Below, one piece after another: positions 11,848-24,108 of a stretch of 64,000 bases of DNA. The number at the start of each line of letters is the position of its first letter. Position 1 is the stretch's first letter. The notes beneath the pieces were generated by a model. That model was not told where the DNA came from, ran no database searches, and saw only the letters and a list, made by a program, of their open reading frames with translations. A program made the position numbers and the translations under genes. Origin of the DNA: Pontederia crassipes (lineage: Eukaryota > Streptophyta > Magnoliopsida > Commelinales > Pontederiaceae); assembly GCA_030549335.1 (NCBI GenBank), contig CM060195.1:32554874-32618873 (forward strand). Direction: 5' to 3'.

Positions 11848-13046
11848 ATAGGATCCCAATGCACCAAGAGGGAGGGAGGGAGGGAGGGGGTGAATTGGTG
11901 TTTAAAACTGAAAATATTAATTTTATAAAATACGTCACGAAAGTTTAAAATCGATTCGTTAAACTTTAAATCAATGCAAATCAAATCATATCACATGCAT
12001 AATAATATGAGAATGAGAGGGGGAGAGAAATAAACACAATAACACAAGGTGATTGTTGATGAGGTTCGGCCACACCTTGATCTACGTTCCCGCTCTGACT
12101 TAAGATTCCACTAAACTCTTTCTTCATTCCAAATGGGACAAGGAAGAAATCCTTTATACCAAACCACCTTTTCTTCGCTTCGAGAGGTAAGACACACTTC
12201 TCCTCCTAAGAAGCTTATCTTTTCTCCAGCTCAAGAAGTAAGATATGAAACCTCTTCTATACAAGAGCTCATTCAATTGTCTAAGAAGGTGTTTCTCTCT
12301 TTTACAATACACCACTCATAAGAAGAGAAGAGAGAAAGTAGAGAAGATACAACAATAACTTCAAGAAAATTATTTTTCTTTGATTCTTGAAGTTTCCCTT
12401 GAATGCTTGATGAATTATGAAGCTTTTGGTCTTCTTTTATAGGCTTCTATTGATGATATGACGGTTGCTCTTTGATTTGATCAAAATATAGTCGTTACTC
12501 TTCATTTCAGCTAGAGACTGATCGACCACTTTAATGGACCGATCGACCGGTCTATGTGACCGTAGCAGTGATCAATCGACCGATATGATGACCGATGTGT
12601 TCTTATCATTTGGATTTTAGCCGTTGAGCTGAGCTGACCAGTCGACTGATGTAATGACTGGACTATCGACCGGCGTAGTCTCGATATTGAGCTTGACAAT
12701 CTGTGCATTGACTGGTCGGGTATGCTTGATCGATCGATCGATGCTTCGATCGACCTTCACTACTTCGATTGGCAGGTTGATCGTCTTGCACTATTTTGAG
12801 TGTAACTTTCTGCATGGTTACTCAAATTAGATAATCTTGGATTCTATGGAAAGTCAATATAATTCTCTACAAATTTGATATTGATCGTTCATCCAAAATC
12901 TAATGGGATTATAGTTAAGTATTCAATCAAAGTTTATTGCATAAAGTTGTCACTTTCTATTTAAACTTCTTCGACATATAACTCTAATCTTTCGAGGTTT
13001 GTATTATCAAAACATAATTATATAGAGTATTAAAACTTTTCTCCAC
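11848..13046. mobile_element. Unclassified 1199-bp insertion in LTR copy B
   Basis: Absent from LTR copy A at the matching point (near 5613). Flanked by a direct ATCCTCT at 11841-11847 and 13047-13053, which could be a 7-bp target duplication. The left end carries a (GGGA)n run (about 11869-11890). The interior (12510-12780) is rich in CGATCGACC-like motifs. No terminal inverted repeats and no coding capacity were seen, so I cannot place the family. Confidence 0.55.
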
Positions 13047-14431
13047 ATCCTCTTTCTTTAAAACCATCACAGTGGAATTATTAATACCCACATCGTGATG
13101 TTATCGTGGTGGGACCATTAATACCCACCTGTTGGCCTATAAGAATCAGTGAATATGAGGATCTCATTTTACAACTTTTATCTTTTCTTATTTGTCAATC
13201 TTTTCTATTAAGGTCATTAGTGTCAATATAAGGACAAAAAGGTCATTTAACAATTATAAAACTCAATACAAAATCATATCTATGAATTTTGCAGAATCCG
13301 GGCGGGTACAATCAAACCCAGGCTGAGTTTACTCTAACGCGGGCCGAGTCAAGGGAGGCTCAAATCGGGCCAAGCATGCATCAATTTCTTACTTTTTAGC
13401 TTATAGAACCTGAGCCGGGTGTACTAGAGCTTGGGTTGAGTCATGCATGGTGGAAATCAAGGCTGTGCATGACTTTGATTAGGCAATCCTGTTCGAGTCC
13501 CTGCAAACTCGAGCCGGGCACATATCGAATCCGGATCAAATTTAGCCAGCGCGCCCCGGGGTATCATCCATCCTAGATGAACCTAGGCTAGGTTCATCCC
13601 AACTTGGGTCACGTTCCCGTACATCGGAATGCCTGAACTTTAACATCATTTTCTAATCAATCTATATATGCTTTTGACATGAAACAAAAGGAAATCTATA
13701 CTTTAATAGTCTTTTATCTTGTTCATTCTATGATGATATTGCATTCAAAAGTGAACCCGAATCTACACGTACCTCTCCAGACATAACTACTTGAAATCCT
13801 AACTTTTTGCACGATTTTAGAGATGATGGAGAGGCTCTCGGTGAAAAGTCCAATGTCCTTTGATAGAGGGTAGATTCAAGATTGGATTGTAGGTCCGAAC
13901 ATCGCGCACACGCACCGAGAAAGAAACAAAGGCTCAAAGTGGCAAGAAAAACCTATTTTTCTGATAAGAGAAGACTAATGGTTGAGGGGACTTATTTATA
14001 GGGAGGAAAACTTTGAGTCTTGGAAAATTAAAATTCAATCCAGGATTAATGAGCTCTAAATATAATCCTAAATTTTATTCATAACCACAACTAATAATCC
14101 AATTCAAATACGTTATCTATTTTCTTTCGTTTCTTTTCTTCTTCTCAAAATCTTATCTATACATAACATCTTCTTTACCACTTCATTATTTAACATAATT
14201 TTTAATTAATTAAATAACTAATTATTTTATTTATCTATTTAATTAAATCTAGTAAATCATTTAACATTTTCTTCTTTTCGTTGTTTAATTTAAAGTCTTA
14301 TCTTTCCTTAACTTTGTTATTCTCTATTTTTAAATAAATTAATAAATTACATAAATCAAATATTTATTAATATATTTAGTTATTTTAATTCTTTTCTTAT
14401 CCTCTTTTATTTTCTTTCTTTTTTATTTTTT

Positions 14432-15481
14432 GAGTAAATTACATCAAATACCCTCCAACTTTGATCATTTTTCAGCGCTATCCTCTAACTTTAGTTCGTA
14501 ACTACACAGCCCTCCATCTTTTAATTTGTTTTACCAAATGCCCTTTTCATGATTATAGACCGTTACCGGGTTGCATTACTGACGTGACGCTGATGTGACA
14601 TCTTCTCTTTTCTCCAGATAAGTATTTACTGACGTCACAATATTAAAAAATAAAAAAAATAATTAAAAAAAATAAAAAATGTCATGTAGAGGAGAGATAG
14701 AGGGAGGAGTTGCCCCTCCTTTTGCGACCACCGGCAGTCGCCGGAGGAGGGGGGCCCTCCTTCTCTACACACGCCGACAGAGGAGGGGGCACCTTTCTCT
14801 GTCGGCGCATGCTAGAGGGTGACGAGGATGCCCCCCTCTCCGCGATCTCACATCGGAGGTCACGGGGGAGGACATCGGTGTTGGTGCGGGGAACGAGGGG
14901 GCGACGGCCCCCTTGCTCTGTGACCTCGCTCGGAGTAGGGAAAGAGGGGGTGATCGCCCCCCGTCTTTCCTTGCGCTGGCGTCGGGAAGGGAAAGAGGGG
15001 AAAACAACCTCCCGTCTTTCCCTACACTGACGTCGGCAGGGGGAAAGAGGGGGAAAGGGGGAAAGAGGGAGTCAGCACGGGGGAAGAGGGGGCGATAGGC
15101 TCCAGTCTTTCCCTGTGCCAACGTCAGCGCAGGGGAAGAGGAGGGTGACAGCCCCCACTCCGAGACCTCACCGGAGGTCGCAAAGCGGGGGTCGAAGCTC
15201 CCCTCTTTCCTCGCGTCGACGTCGGCGCAGGGAAAGAATGAGGGGGTGACGGCCAGCGCGAGGTCGTAGAGAGGGGGGCCATCACCCCCTCTTTTCTGTC
15301 ACCCTCTGATGCCCCTTCTCTGCCGGCGCACGTAAAGAAGGAGAATATTTATGTATAGAAGAGAGAAGAGCGCCATGTCAGCTATGCGATCGGGAAATAG
15401 ATGATGATTTTTTCTTTCGACCATCTTTCGATACAGTTGGAGGGCAACATTGAGCAAATGTGTATTTGATGTAATTTACTC
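14432..15481. mobile_element. Non-autonomous TIR element with GC-rich core (MULE-like?), 1050 bp
   Basis: Starts GAGTAAATTACATCAAATAC and ends with its exact reverse complement, a perfect 20-bp terminal inverted repeat. It is absent from LTR copy A near 9795. Both flanks are T-rich, so the target duplication is ambiguous; a 9-bp one, as for MULEs, is possible. The outer 250 bp are AT-rich. The centre (about 14700-15330) is very GC-rich and built of imperfect repeats around CCGTCTTTCCCT/GGGAAAGAGGG in both orientations. Related to 61235-61630. No transposase. Confidence 0.8.
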
Positions 15482-16162
15482 TTTATTTTTTTTCTTTCAA
15501 TCAAATTCAAATTCCTTTATAACATCCTTTTATCTTCTAATTTCCATCTAATTTCGAAATTAAATAACAATAATTATTTTCAAGATTGAATTTTTGGAAT
15601 TAAAATATTTTGTTTCCTGAATAATTTTAACTTTAAAATTCCTAATTTTAACAAACTTTATTCTAATTCAATCCTTTAATAAACTTTATCCATAATCCTT
15701 TCCTAATCATATTTTCTTTATTCTATCTCTCCTAAACATAATTACTCCTAAAATTTTGAAATTAAATAAATAAATATTACTTTTATCTTCTAATTTTTGG
15801 AATAAAATAATATTATTTTATCTTTCAGATATTTTTTTAACATAAAACTCTTATTTTAAATCTCATTATGAGTCCTTTATTCCCTAAAGTTATATTTAGA
15901 TTCAAACTCAATTTTGAATCTTAATATCATTATAATTTCAAGTCCTTATCTAATTAGAAATCATTTTTTCTATCTCTTATCTAATAACACTTTTATTCTA
16001 ATTCAAACTCTTCTCATCTAATCTTTTCCTCTTCTTTTGTCCCTTGTTTAGCTAACTTTTATTTCTTTTCAAACTTTATCTTTATTCATCAAATACTAAA
16101 TTTTGGATTTATTTTAATTAGAAAATTTTATTTTAAATTTAAAATTTTTTTGAGGTGTTGCA

Positions 16163-16854
16163 GTATGACTCTCTGAACAAACTGAACTACATGACCACAA
16201 TTTCTCAGCCATAGACACCACTGTGCACTTAATAGGCACCACTGAACTACATGACTCTCTGAACAAACTGAACTACATGACCACAATTGCACTTAATAGG
16301 CACCACTGACATGTTATTTTACTTCAAATCTTTGTTTGCAAAGAATAAACATGACTTATGAAACTTGTAGAATGAATCAATTTGATAAAGATCCAAAATT
16401 TATATTTTTTTGGCTTGCATTAATTTAAAATGTGTCTAAGTAAAAATGATCATCATTGTATTTTATTTATGTGGAACTATTAGATTTTTTTTTTCAATCT
16501 GGAGCCCTTACAGATTACGTGTTTCAACATAAAATTTATAGTCGATAATTTAAATTATTCATAATGCTCAGGCGAGGTTTCATATACGGCTTGTGGATCC
16601 ATTTCCTAGTTTACTCCATGTTATCTGAAGAAGAGCAGCTGATGTCGTGAACAAAATTCACATGACTTGTCTGCTTTTTTCTGCTAAACCACAAAAGTCC
16701 ATTAAGGAATTGTGATCGTTACAAGAAACTTGGTCAAACCGTGCCGCCGTTTGATTGCTTTCCTCATAGTTTCAAGATCAACCAGAATACATGTCAGAAT
16801 TAATAAGTTTCATTACATAATAAAGAAGAGGCTGCTGTTATACATTAGGAGGCA
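16163..16854. other. Unassigned DNA between two transposons
   Basis: No gene found. At 16163-16312 a segment containing GACTCTCTGAACAAACTGAA occurs twice at an 86-bp step, and GCACTTAATAGGCACCACTG also occurs twice, showing a partial tandem duplication. The rest is AT-rich single-copy-looking sequence. Confidence 0.5.
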
Positions 16855-17360
16855 CACTACAAGAAAATCGTGAATCCTTTGCAATTTTTGATGGTATTTG
16901 CAACAGAAAGAAAATTCTTTCGAAATATCGACGGTAATTTATCGACAGCTCGATCTTTCAAAATTATCGACGGATTTAAATTAATAATAAAATTATATAT
17001 AATATAAGCATATGCTTACCATTTTATTATTAATGTTTTCGACAACTTGATCCATCGAAATTACCGATGGAATTTAAATCCATCGGTAGTTCCAACGGAC
17101 CAAGTTATCGGTAATTAAATTAATAATAAAATTATATATAATATAATATAAGTATGTGTGTAATATTTTATTGGACAAAATGGAGGTTGGGATGATCCCA
17201 TTCGTCCCGACCATCCTGCCTACATCTTACTCCTTCCAATCGAAGTGGAACGACATATTCGACATCTCTTCGGACTGGCAGTTATTTCTCACAAAAAAAA
17301 ACCGACTGCATTTGATTCCTTCGTTCGAGCAGAGGGGCAAGCGACGACAGAGGTCAAGCA
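16855..17360. repeat. Left inverted arm of the CACTA-like element
   Basis: Begins with the CACTA terminus and carries short both-orientation motifs around ATCGACGG and CCATCGG. Pairs with about 26330-26575. Confidence 0.65.
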
Positions 17361-17735
17361 AGTAGCGGCCAGGCGAGCATTGAAGGGGCGAGTAGCACAG
17401 TCAGGCGGGCATCGGAGGGGCGAACGACGGTGGAAGGCGCGTGGCAATGGTCAGGCGAGCGGCAGAGGGGCAAACAAAGATGTCAAATCCATCATTTCCC
17501 TAGAGGAGCGATCTCATGATCCTCCATTCGAGCCATGATAGGGCGAGCGGCAGCGGAGGTCAGGCAAGCAGTGGCCAGACAAGAGTTAGAGGGGTGAGCA
17601 GCAGTGGACAGACAAGCGTTGGAGGGGCAAACAATGACACAGTGCGAGCAATGATGGTAAAATGAGTAGAGACAAGGCGAGCGACGGTCAAGCAAGTGTC
17701 GAAGGGGCGAGCAGCGACGTCAGATCCCTAGTGGA
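17330..17735. repeat. GC-rich diverged tandem repeats, left part
   Basis: Imperfect copies of a unit around GGAGGGGCGAGCAGCGACG, with a longer-period segment containing CATGATCCTCC. The array resumes at 25945-26300 beyond the nested retrotransposon. Open frames through it are repeat artefacts. Confidence 0.7.
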
Positions 17736-19554
17736 GCAAAATAAAATCGCTAGCAAGTGCACTAGTCGCTCAAGTAATATAGTAAATAGAAGTAAGAGTG
17801 TCGAACCCACGAGGAATATTATTAATTCAATATCTAAATTTATAAATTAATAAGAGAGAGAAAAAACATGTATTTTGAAAATGAGTTTTAAAAAATAAAG
17901 AAAATAAGATAAGATAAGATAGTGGTGTTGAAGTTAGGCCTTAGGATGACAATAGATCAGGATAATTATTTGAACCATAAAAGATAAATTTAATCTTTAA
18001 AGATGGATTAGAGTCTCCCTAAAGTAATCTAACATGATTAGCTTATGGTCTCTACGACTGGCATCCCTCAATCTAATCATATAGAACTATCTTAATTTAA
18101 TAAGAATTGAAGTCTCCACGATTGGCACTCCCAAAATCATATTAAAATTAAGACGTATTAAATTGGATTCGCTAGACTATTAATCACTTCACAAACTGGT
18201 ATAGATTAATAGACCACACAATTTTGATTCTCCACACATTAGTTATCAAATTTATGTCAATTATTAATTCCAAATAAAATCAATTATAATTAGTATAATG
18301 AATTATGAAATTAAACACTCCACAAACTGGTATAGCCTAATTCAGAAATTCAATTAACTAACATAAAAGTATTAAGCACAATTAATAATTGATCAGAAAA
18401 GATTAAAACAAATAAAATGGGGTCCAAACATTTCCCTTCAATTAATAATCTCCTAAAATAATAATCCTAAAAACATGAAGTTCATCCTAAAAATTATGGA
18501 GAGATAATAAAATACAAATCATAAAAATTGGAAGAATTACATCCAAAATAGAGATCTCGAATCTGGCAGACAGTCGGGTAGCCTCTCGAACTTCCAGCCG
18601 TCGCACCTATCTCCTCTTGGTCGAAGCCTGCAGATGCTCTCGACTCAATTGTGAAGAAAACCTGAACTTCAAAGCACACCTTGGGACGATGGTTTCCTCA
18701 CGTATTTATAGGGTGCGAACGGCCTTCAATTTGATCACGATGTACGGCCGAATTTAAATTCACGGGATAAATCTCGGCCAAAAACGATAATTCTTCTAAC
18801 TATTACACTCAAAAGATAAATCCTTTTATCTTTACCCCCTTTGAATCTCGGCCAAAACGAAATTATTTTATCTTTACTCCCAAAGAGATAAACCCTTTTA
18901 CTCCCTTCGAATCTCGGCCGTAAGGAAGACTTCTTATCATTACCCCCTCCATATCTCGGTCAAAACGATATCTTTACTCCTTTTCATTACACCCAAAACG
19001 ATAACATCTTCTAATTTTGGCCAAAACGATGAGTTTTCTTTCCGTTGCCCCCTCCAAATCTCGGCCAAAGCAAAGAAGAGTCTTTATCATTACGCCCAAA
19101 ATGATGAGTTCTTCAATTTTGGCCAAAACGATGCTTTTATCTTTACCCCCTTCAAATCTCGGCCAAAACAAAGAAGAGTCCTTATCATTACCCCCAAAAC
19201 GATTAGTCATTTATGCAAATCTCGGCCAAAACGATGACTCATTTTATCTTTACGTCATTTCTTTTACCCCAAAAAAAGTGAGACATATTGCTTTTACGCC
19301 CTGGCTGGCTATGATCATCTCGGCCAAATATTATGATTTACGATCGATCCATCCGTTAATTCGACTTGCCTATAAAATAATTATAAAAATTAAGTAATTC
19401 CACCCATAATTAATATATTCAAAGAATTAATAAATAAAATCGATACATTCGGAATTATGACTAAAAGTGACTAAAAATGATGCATGCCATGATCAAATTA
19501 TAGAAAAATTAATTAAAATAATAAACTAAAATATATTATATTTTGCATGCATCA
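17736..19554 (-). repeat. 3' LTR of the gag-only element (left on the plus strand)
   Basis: Matches 24109-25944 base for base over long runs. Lacks the outermost 19 bases, where host-like sequence GATCCCTAGTGGA stands instead. It contains a run of TCTCGGCCAAAA motifs at about 18760-19330. Confidence 0.85.
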
Positions 19555-19569
19555 AACTCCTCCAAGCTT
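19555..19569 (-). other. Polypurine tract of the gag-only element
   Basis: On the minus strand AAGCTTGGAGGAGTT directly abuts the LTR start TGATGCATGC, the usual place of the plus-strand primer. Confidence 0.65.
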
Positions 19570-21479
19570 AAAGTCCTGCTTGTCCTCAAGTAAAAATTCA
19601 AAGCAAAGCTTAAGAGGGTTCCTTCATAGCTTTCATACTATTAACTGACTAATTTTCACACAGTTCTTCTGCACACCTACTACTCAGCACCTTATCATTT
19701 TCCATGCACTTAGCCTCATAGAGGTTCTGAATGCTACACAAATTTAAACAATCTCAAATTCAGCCTTGTAGAAAAATAAATTGTCTGTCAAATAATAACA
19801 TTAATATTGAACACATAAGTACTAATTGAGCTTCATTTTTTTTCTTTTTCTTTTCACTTTTATTTTCAATCATTTTAAAAGTTCTAATCTTCAAGCAGGA
19901 TTGCACAAGGAAGTCAATGTAGTGGGCTTTGGACTAATGACTCCCAGACCAGATGGCCTTAGGGCACCAGGTGATAAAGCACCCCTCGAGTTTACTTGTC
20001 CGAACAACCAAGGTTCTGAATGAAGGGTTCGAACTTAGCCATGATTCAGTACTCATGTGCTTCTCCATATTTCACAAGATGGTTCTTGTAGCAGGTTTTC
20101 GATCGACGGATCCCAGAGCAGTTGCCCTTAGGTCATCAGGCATGAACCCCTACGGATCTAATTACCCGAACACATCTTGGTTCCGGATAACACTTTTGTA
20201 CCTACACACAACCTTATTCTTTTTTTTTAGCTCAAGGAGTACTTAATATGGTCAATAAAAAGGCTACTACTATCAAGACTTAAAAGAAATAAAAAGGCAT
20301 GAATATGATTTTGTCGTCTAGTCATTCATAATTCTACTTAGCATAGGCACATAGTCCATAAGTTTGATACTAAAATAGCAAGTGATAAGAAAGAAAAGCA
20401 TTCAAATTTCATCAGTTAACGACATGTCTTTGAATTTTTACTAAAAGATAATTAAAACAGTAAGACAAGAGTTTATAAGATGGTAGCAAAAATAAATGCA
20501 TGCAATGGTATTTTTCAGAAATTTTTCAATTTTTCACTTTTTTGGGATTTTTTAGATATACATGCAAACATAAGCAAGTAAAAAAAATAAGAAAAAATGC
20601 GATGCATGAAATGCAAACTCCCCCAAGCTTGAACCAGACGTTGTCCTTAGTGTTAGGCCAACAAGGGAAAGAGATACAAATAAAGTGGAAAAACTAAAGA
20701 AAAGGGAAAATAAAGAAGAGGGAAAAGAAACAACCGGATTTATTGTCGGTGGAGAATGCTCGGCCTCAATATATATGTCGATGAAGGTGTCGGCCGCAAA
20801 AGCTGAAGAGACTCGGCCGAGATTCTTTTGGTGTCAGTGTTATGAACTTCACGGCCGCAAATGATATCGGTGAGAGGAGATCTCGGCCAATAATTCAGAA
20901 TCTCGACCGATAAAAGCTTGGCCGTAAGGAACTGGGCGTGGTGCTTTTTGGGCGTAAGGGAGCGGTGGTGGGCGTCGGTGAGACATCGGCCGCAAGAGGA
21001 AACGATTGTGAGAACTTCAGCCGAAATTCAGTGACTTCTCGGCCGCAATTGGAGAAGCTCGGCCGCAAATGTAGGTTGGGGATCAGCAGCTTTGTTTCCG
21101 ACCGGTCAAATCCATCGGAGTACAGGTGCAAACTTGGTGTCCGACGTTCTCCCCTCGCACATAAATTAATTGGATGACTCCATAAAAAAAATAAAATAAA
21201 ATTGTCTAATTAAAAATAAAACTATCACCAAAACTAATTCTATCTAACTAAGATATTCGTTAACAACTAATCAGAAAAATAAAAGGGATAGAAATAGTTC
21301 TGATTTATAGTCGTCAGCTTGACTTAGTTCCGATGAAAATCAAGGCCTATTTTGCTCTTCCCCCCTTGGATTTTTCTCTGTGTTGCGTGGGAGAGAGCCC
21401 GGTATACGTCCAGTCAGTTGTGCCGCCATCTGGCCCAATTGTCTTTCCAAATTTCGAATTGATGCATCCTAATTAGTGG
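19570..21479 (-). other. Non-coding 3' part of the gag-only element interior
   Basis: Where pol would stand in a complete element there is no conserved motif on either strand. A second purine-rich CTCCCCCAAGCTT-type sequence (about 20618-20631) echoes the tract beside the LTR. Between 20750 and 21100 the motif TCGGCCGCAA recurs. Short frames at 19826-20246 and 20895-21177 are not protein-like. Confidence 0.55.
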
Positions 21480-22705
21480 CTCAAGACTCCATATCCTTTT
21501 GCAATGATTGCATAGTGTCTATGATCTGTGCCATCATCTTCTGCATGTGATTTGATGATTGATATTGGGGAGCATCAGGTTGCTTTTTCAGTATATAATC
21601 CTTTAATGGGCCAGAAGGTTGGCCTTGATTCTGATTATAGGCAAACTTCGGATTGTGTCTCCAACCATAATCGTTGTTCCTGTAAAATGGGTTGTAAATA
21701 AAGTTAGCATTTTCAATTTGATTTGAATATGAAGTGTTACCTGTAGGGCAATAATTGCTTAAATTTCCCATTAGTGACATCATCTGCTCGAATTTTTTAT
21801 TAAGTGACTCCAGCTGAGCCACTATTTTCGAAGATTGTATCCTTATGCGGCATGTACATCCTGAGTTCGGCGAGATGATCTCCTTTCTTGGTTTGACTTG
21901 AGGGCTACAGCTTCAATTATATCATGTATCTCACTAGGGCATTTAGATCCCAGCACTGTCCCTCCTACTGATTGGTCGAGCTTATCTTGATCCGCAGCTC
22001 GCAATCCATGATAGAAATCTTCTATCACTTGCCACTTTGGGATTTTATTATCAGGAACTCTGGCCAACAGTTCCTTATATCGTTCTCATGCTTCATATAA
22101 TGTCTCATTATCGTCTTGAACAAATGCCCTTAGCTCTCTTCTATATTTGCCTGCTTTTTGTGATGGGCAATATTTTTCAATAAACTTTTCTACCAGCTCC
22201 AACCATGAGTGAACTGATCCTGCATGCAAAGTTTTGAACAACGTAGATGCTTTGTCACGTAAGAATTGTGGAAATATAATAAACGAATAACTTCAGTAGA
22301 AACATTATTATTTTTAAAAGTGCTAAGAGTGGCAAGAAATTTGTCAAGGTGACCGTGAGGGTCTTCATGAAATCCTCCTCCAAATTGGGATGCTTGTATC
22401 ATTCTCACAATTGCCGAATTTATCTCAAAATTATTTGCATTGATTTCAGGCAGCACAATGCATGATTCTCGTTCATTATATCTGGCCGAGACATATTCTC
22501 TCATAGAGAGTTCTGCTTCATCTTCTCGTCGATTATTTTGTGGCGGAACTATTAATTTTGTTGCTCCAGTCTCTGATTGTCGCGTGCTTGTTCAGCTATT
22601 TTTCTGATATTTCTTCTTAATTGGCGAGAAGTTCTTTCAATTTCAGGATCAAATTCCAAAGGCGGATTTGAACTCCTCGTGCGCTTATCAGAATTCCAGG
22701 ATTGG
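21480..22705 (-). pseudogene. gag pseudogene of the gag-only element
   Basis: Read on the minus strand from about 22705. An N-terminal stretch contains LEFDPEIERTSRQLRRN. The core begins CIVLPEINANNFEINSAIVR and continues QFGGGFHEDPHGHLDKFLA, the retrotransposon gag domain of Athila/Tat-like elements. Next comes a segment with KWQVIEDFYHGL (22067-21843), then a C-terminal part with NPFYRNNDYGWRHNPKFAYN (21822-21481). Stops and frame changes separate the three blocks near 22540, 22190-22070 and 21840, so no continuous protein is made. No zinc knuckle or protease follows. Confidence 0.8.
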
Positions 22706-24084
22706 TTGTGATTAAATATTCAGTAATACCTGCTTCAACCAATTTTCAATAAGATAAAAGAAAAAGAAAAAAAATAATATATACAAAAAAATAAATAAAA
22801 AGAAATACGGATAATAGGTCACGAAGAAATAAGATTTAATCGATAAAAGTCTCTCGGGCTTGTAAAATTGAAAACTCATCATTAAAATTTATTTCCGAGA
22901 GAAATTTATCAAAAACCTAATTACGGTCGTAAAAAGAAACCAATTCAAATATCAAAATATTAACATCTCGGCCGAAAGTTAATCAATTAGATAGTTGTAA
23001 AAATCATGCACTCGTTCGGCCGTAAAGCTGGCATCACAAAATCAATAACAAATTTTTGGTCGCAATACAGAAATAGATTGCGGCCACCAATGTCAACCGC
23101 AAAAATCATTGATCGGAGATGGAAGTCCAAGGCGCAAACAGAATAACGCGAACGAGATTTTGCAAAGCAAATTCAGAAAATTGTAAATATTTTACGGCCG
23201 AGAAAGAATAAATTCTTACGGGGCGGAAATCGGACATTAATCAATGACGATTAAGTCGAAACGTGATCCAAATAGGGGGTAAAACATAACCACAGATAAA
23301 CCGGTCGAAATAAAGTCAAATCAGTATGGTGGCGTAAACGAATGTTCCAAAAATATCTGTCGTATAACAGAGATCACTTCTCGGCCGCAAAAACCATAAA
23401 ACAGTGTCGAAACGGATTAATCAATGTGAAGGTGTAAAACTTGTTGGATTACGGCCGAAACTAATGGAAGTCATCAAAGTTGGCCGCAAAATAATATAAA
23501 AAATAAACTAATTGTCGGCCGCAAAAGCTATGCACAACTGGATTAACGAGACGAAAATCCAAGGCGCGAAATGACTAACACGAGAGATTTAACCAACGTC
23601 CAAAGAAGATTTAGAAATTTATCGGCCGCAAAACAATTCGATCATATGGAATACGTGAAGTGTCGGGCGTAAAACTTTCACGTTTTGGGCGAGATTCGAA
23701 ATCATTGAAGCCGAAACGAGTTTTAAAATTATTAGGCTGTAAAACAAAAAAAATTGAACTTCTCGGTCGATAACTAATTCAAACATTTTCGAAATCAATT
23801 TTGCGGCCGCAAAAATAGAAGTTTGGAATTCGACATTGCACAGGTAATTATTCCGAAAAAATTCGATCGCATTCAGAAATTTAAAACCGAGTGGCCGAAA
23901 TCAATAAACTTTAACATGACGTGACATTTATCTGCAAAAGAAGAAATAGTAAATTATTTACACAACTAATTAAAACAAACAATACAATATTACATATTTA
24001 CAAAGAATTTATTTACAGAAATTATTTACAATTAAATTACATCTCCTAATAATGCATAAAATCAGAAATTAATTAATAAAATAT
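22706..24084 (-). other. 5' untranslated interior of the gag-only element
   Basis: AT-rich, with many copies of CGGCCGCAAAA/CGGCCGAAA at irregular spacing (about 22970-23900). No coding potential. Lies between the primer-binding site and gag. Confidence 0.55.
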
Positions 24085-24102
24085 TCCCCGATAACGACGC
24101 CA
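24085..24102 (-). other. Primer-binding site (tRNA-Asp type)
   Basis: The plus strand reads TCCCCGATAACGACGCCA, differing at three of 18 positions from the plant tRNA-Asp 3' end as I recall it. Six bases separate it from the LTR at 24109. It sets the orientation of the element as minus. Confidence 0.75.
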
Positions 24103-24108
24103 AAAACT

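Larger units (their letters stand above)
4817..16162 (-). mobile_element. Degenerate Ty3/gypsy retrotransposon: two long LTRs with almost no interior
   Basis: Two direct copies of a sequence of about 2.85 kb (4817-10473 and 11067-16162, once later insertions are subtracted) flank only 593 bp. On the minus strand each copy starts TGTAACACTCC or TGCAACACCTC. Just inside the first copy (10474-10520) the minus strand reads as a purine-rich tract after a sequence like the ...KFEDDF pol terminus typical of chromovirus gypsy elements. I read this as an LTR pair on the minus strand that has lost nearly all of gag-pol. No primer-binding site was recognised next to 11066, and no matching 5-bp target duplication was found. 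A tandem segmental duplication is the alternative. The LTRs are well diverged, so the element is old. Confidence 0.6.
11067..16162 (-). repeat. LTR copy B (5' LTR on the minus strand), with two insertions
   Basis: About 2.83 kb of LTR after removing inserts at 11848-13046 and 14432-15481. It provides the empty site for the CACTA element in copy A, and copy A provides the empty sites for its own two inserts. Confidence 0.65.

Noticed and set aside
14710..15121. Overlapping frames of 106 and 118 residues on both strands
   Set aside because: They lie in the repetitive GC-rich core of a MITE. Composition, not coding, keeps them open.
17245..17538. 97-residue plus-strand frame
   Set aside because: Falls in the inverted arm and GC-rich repeat of the CACTA-like element. 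No domain.
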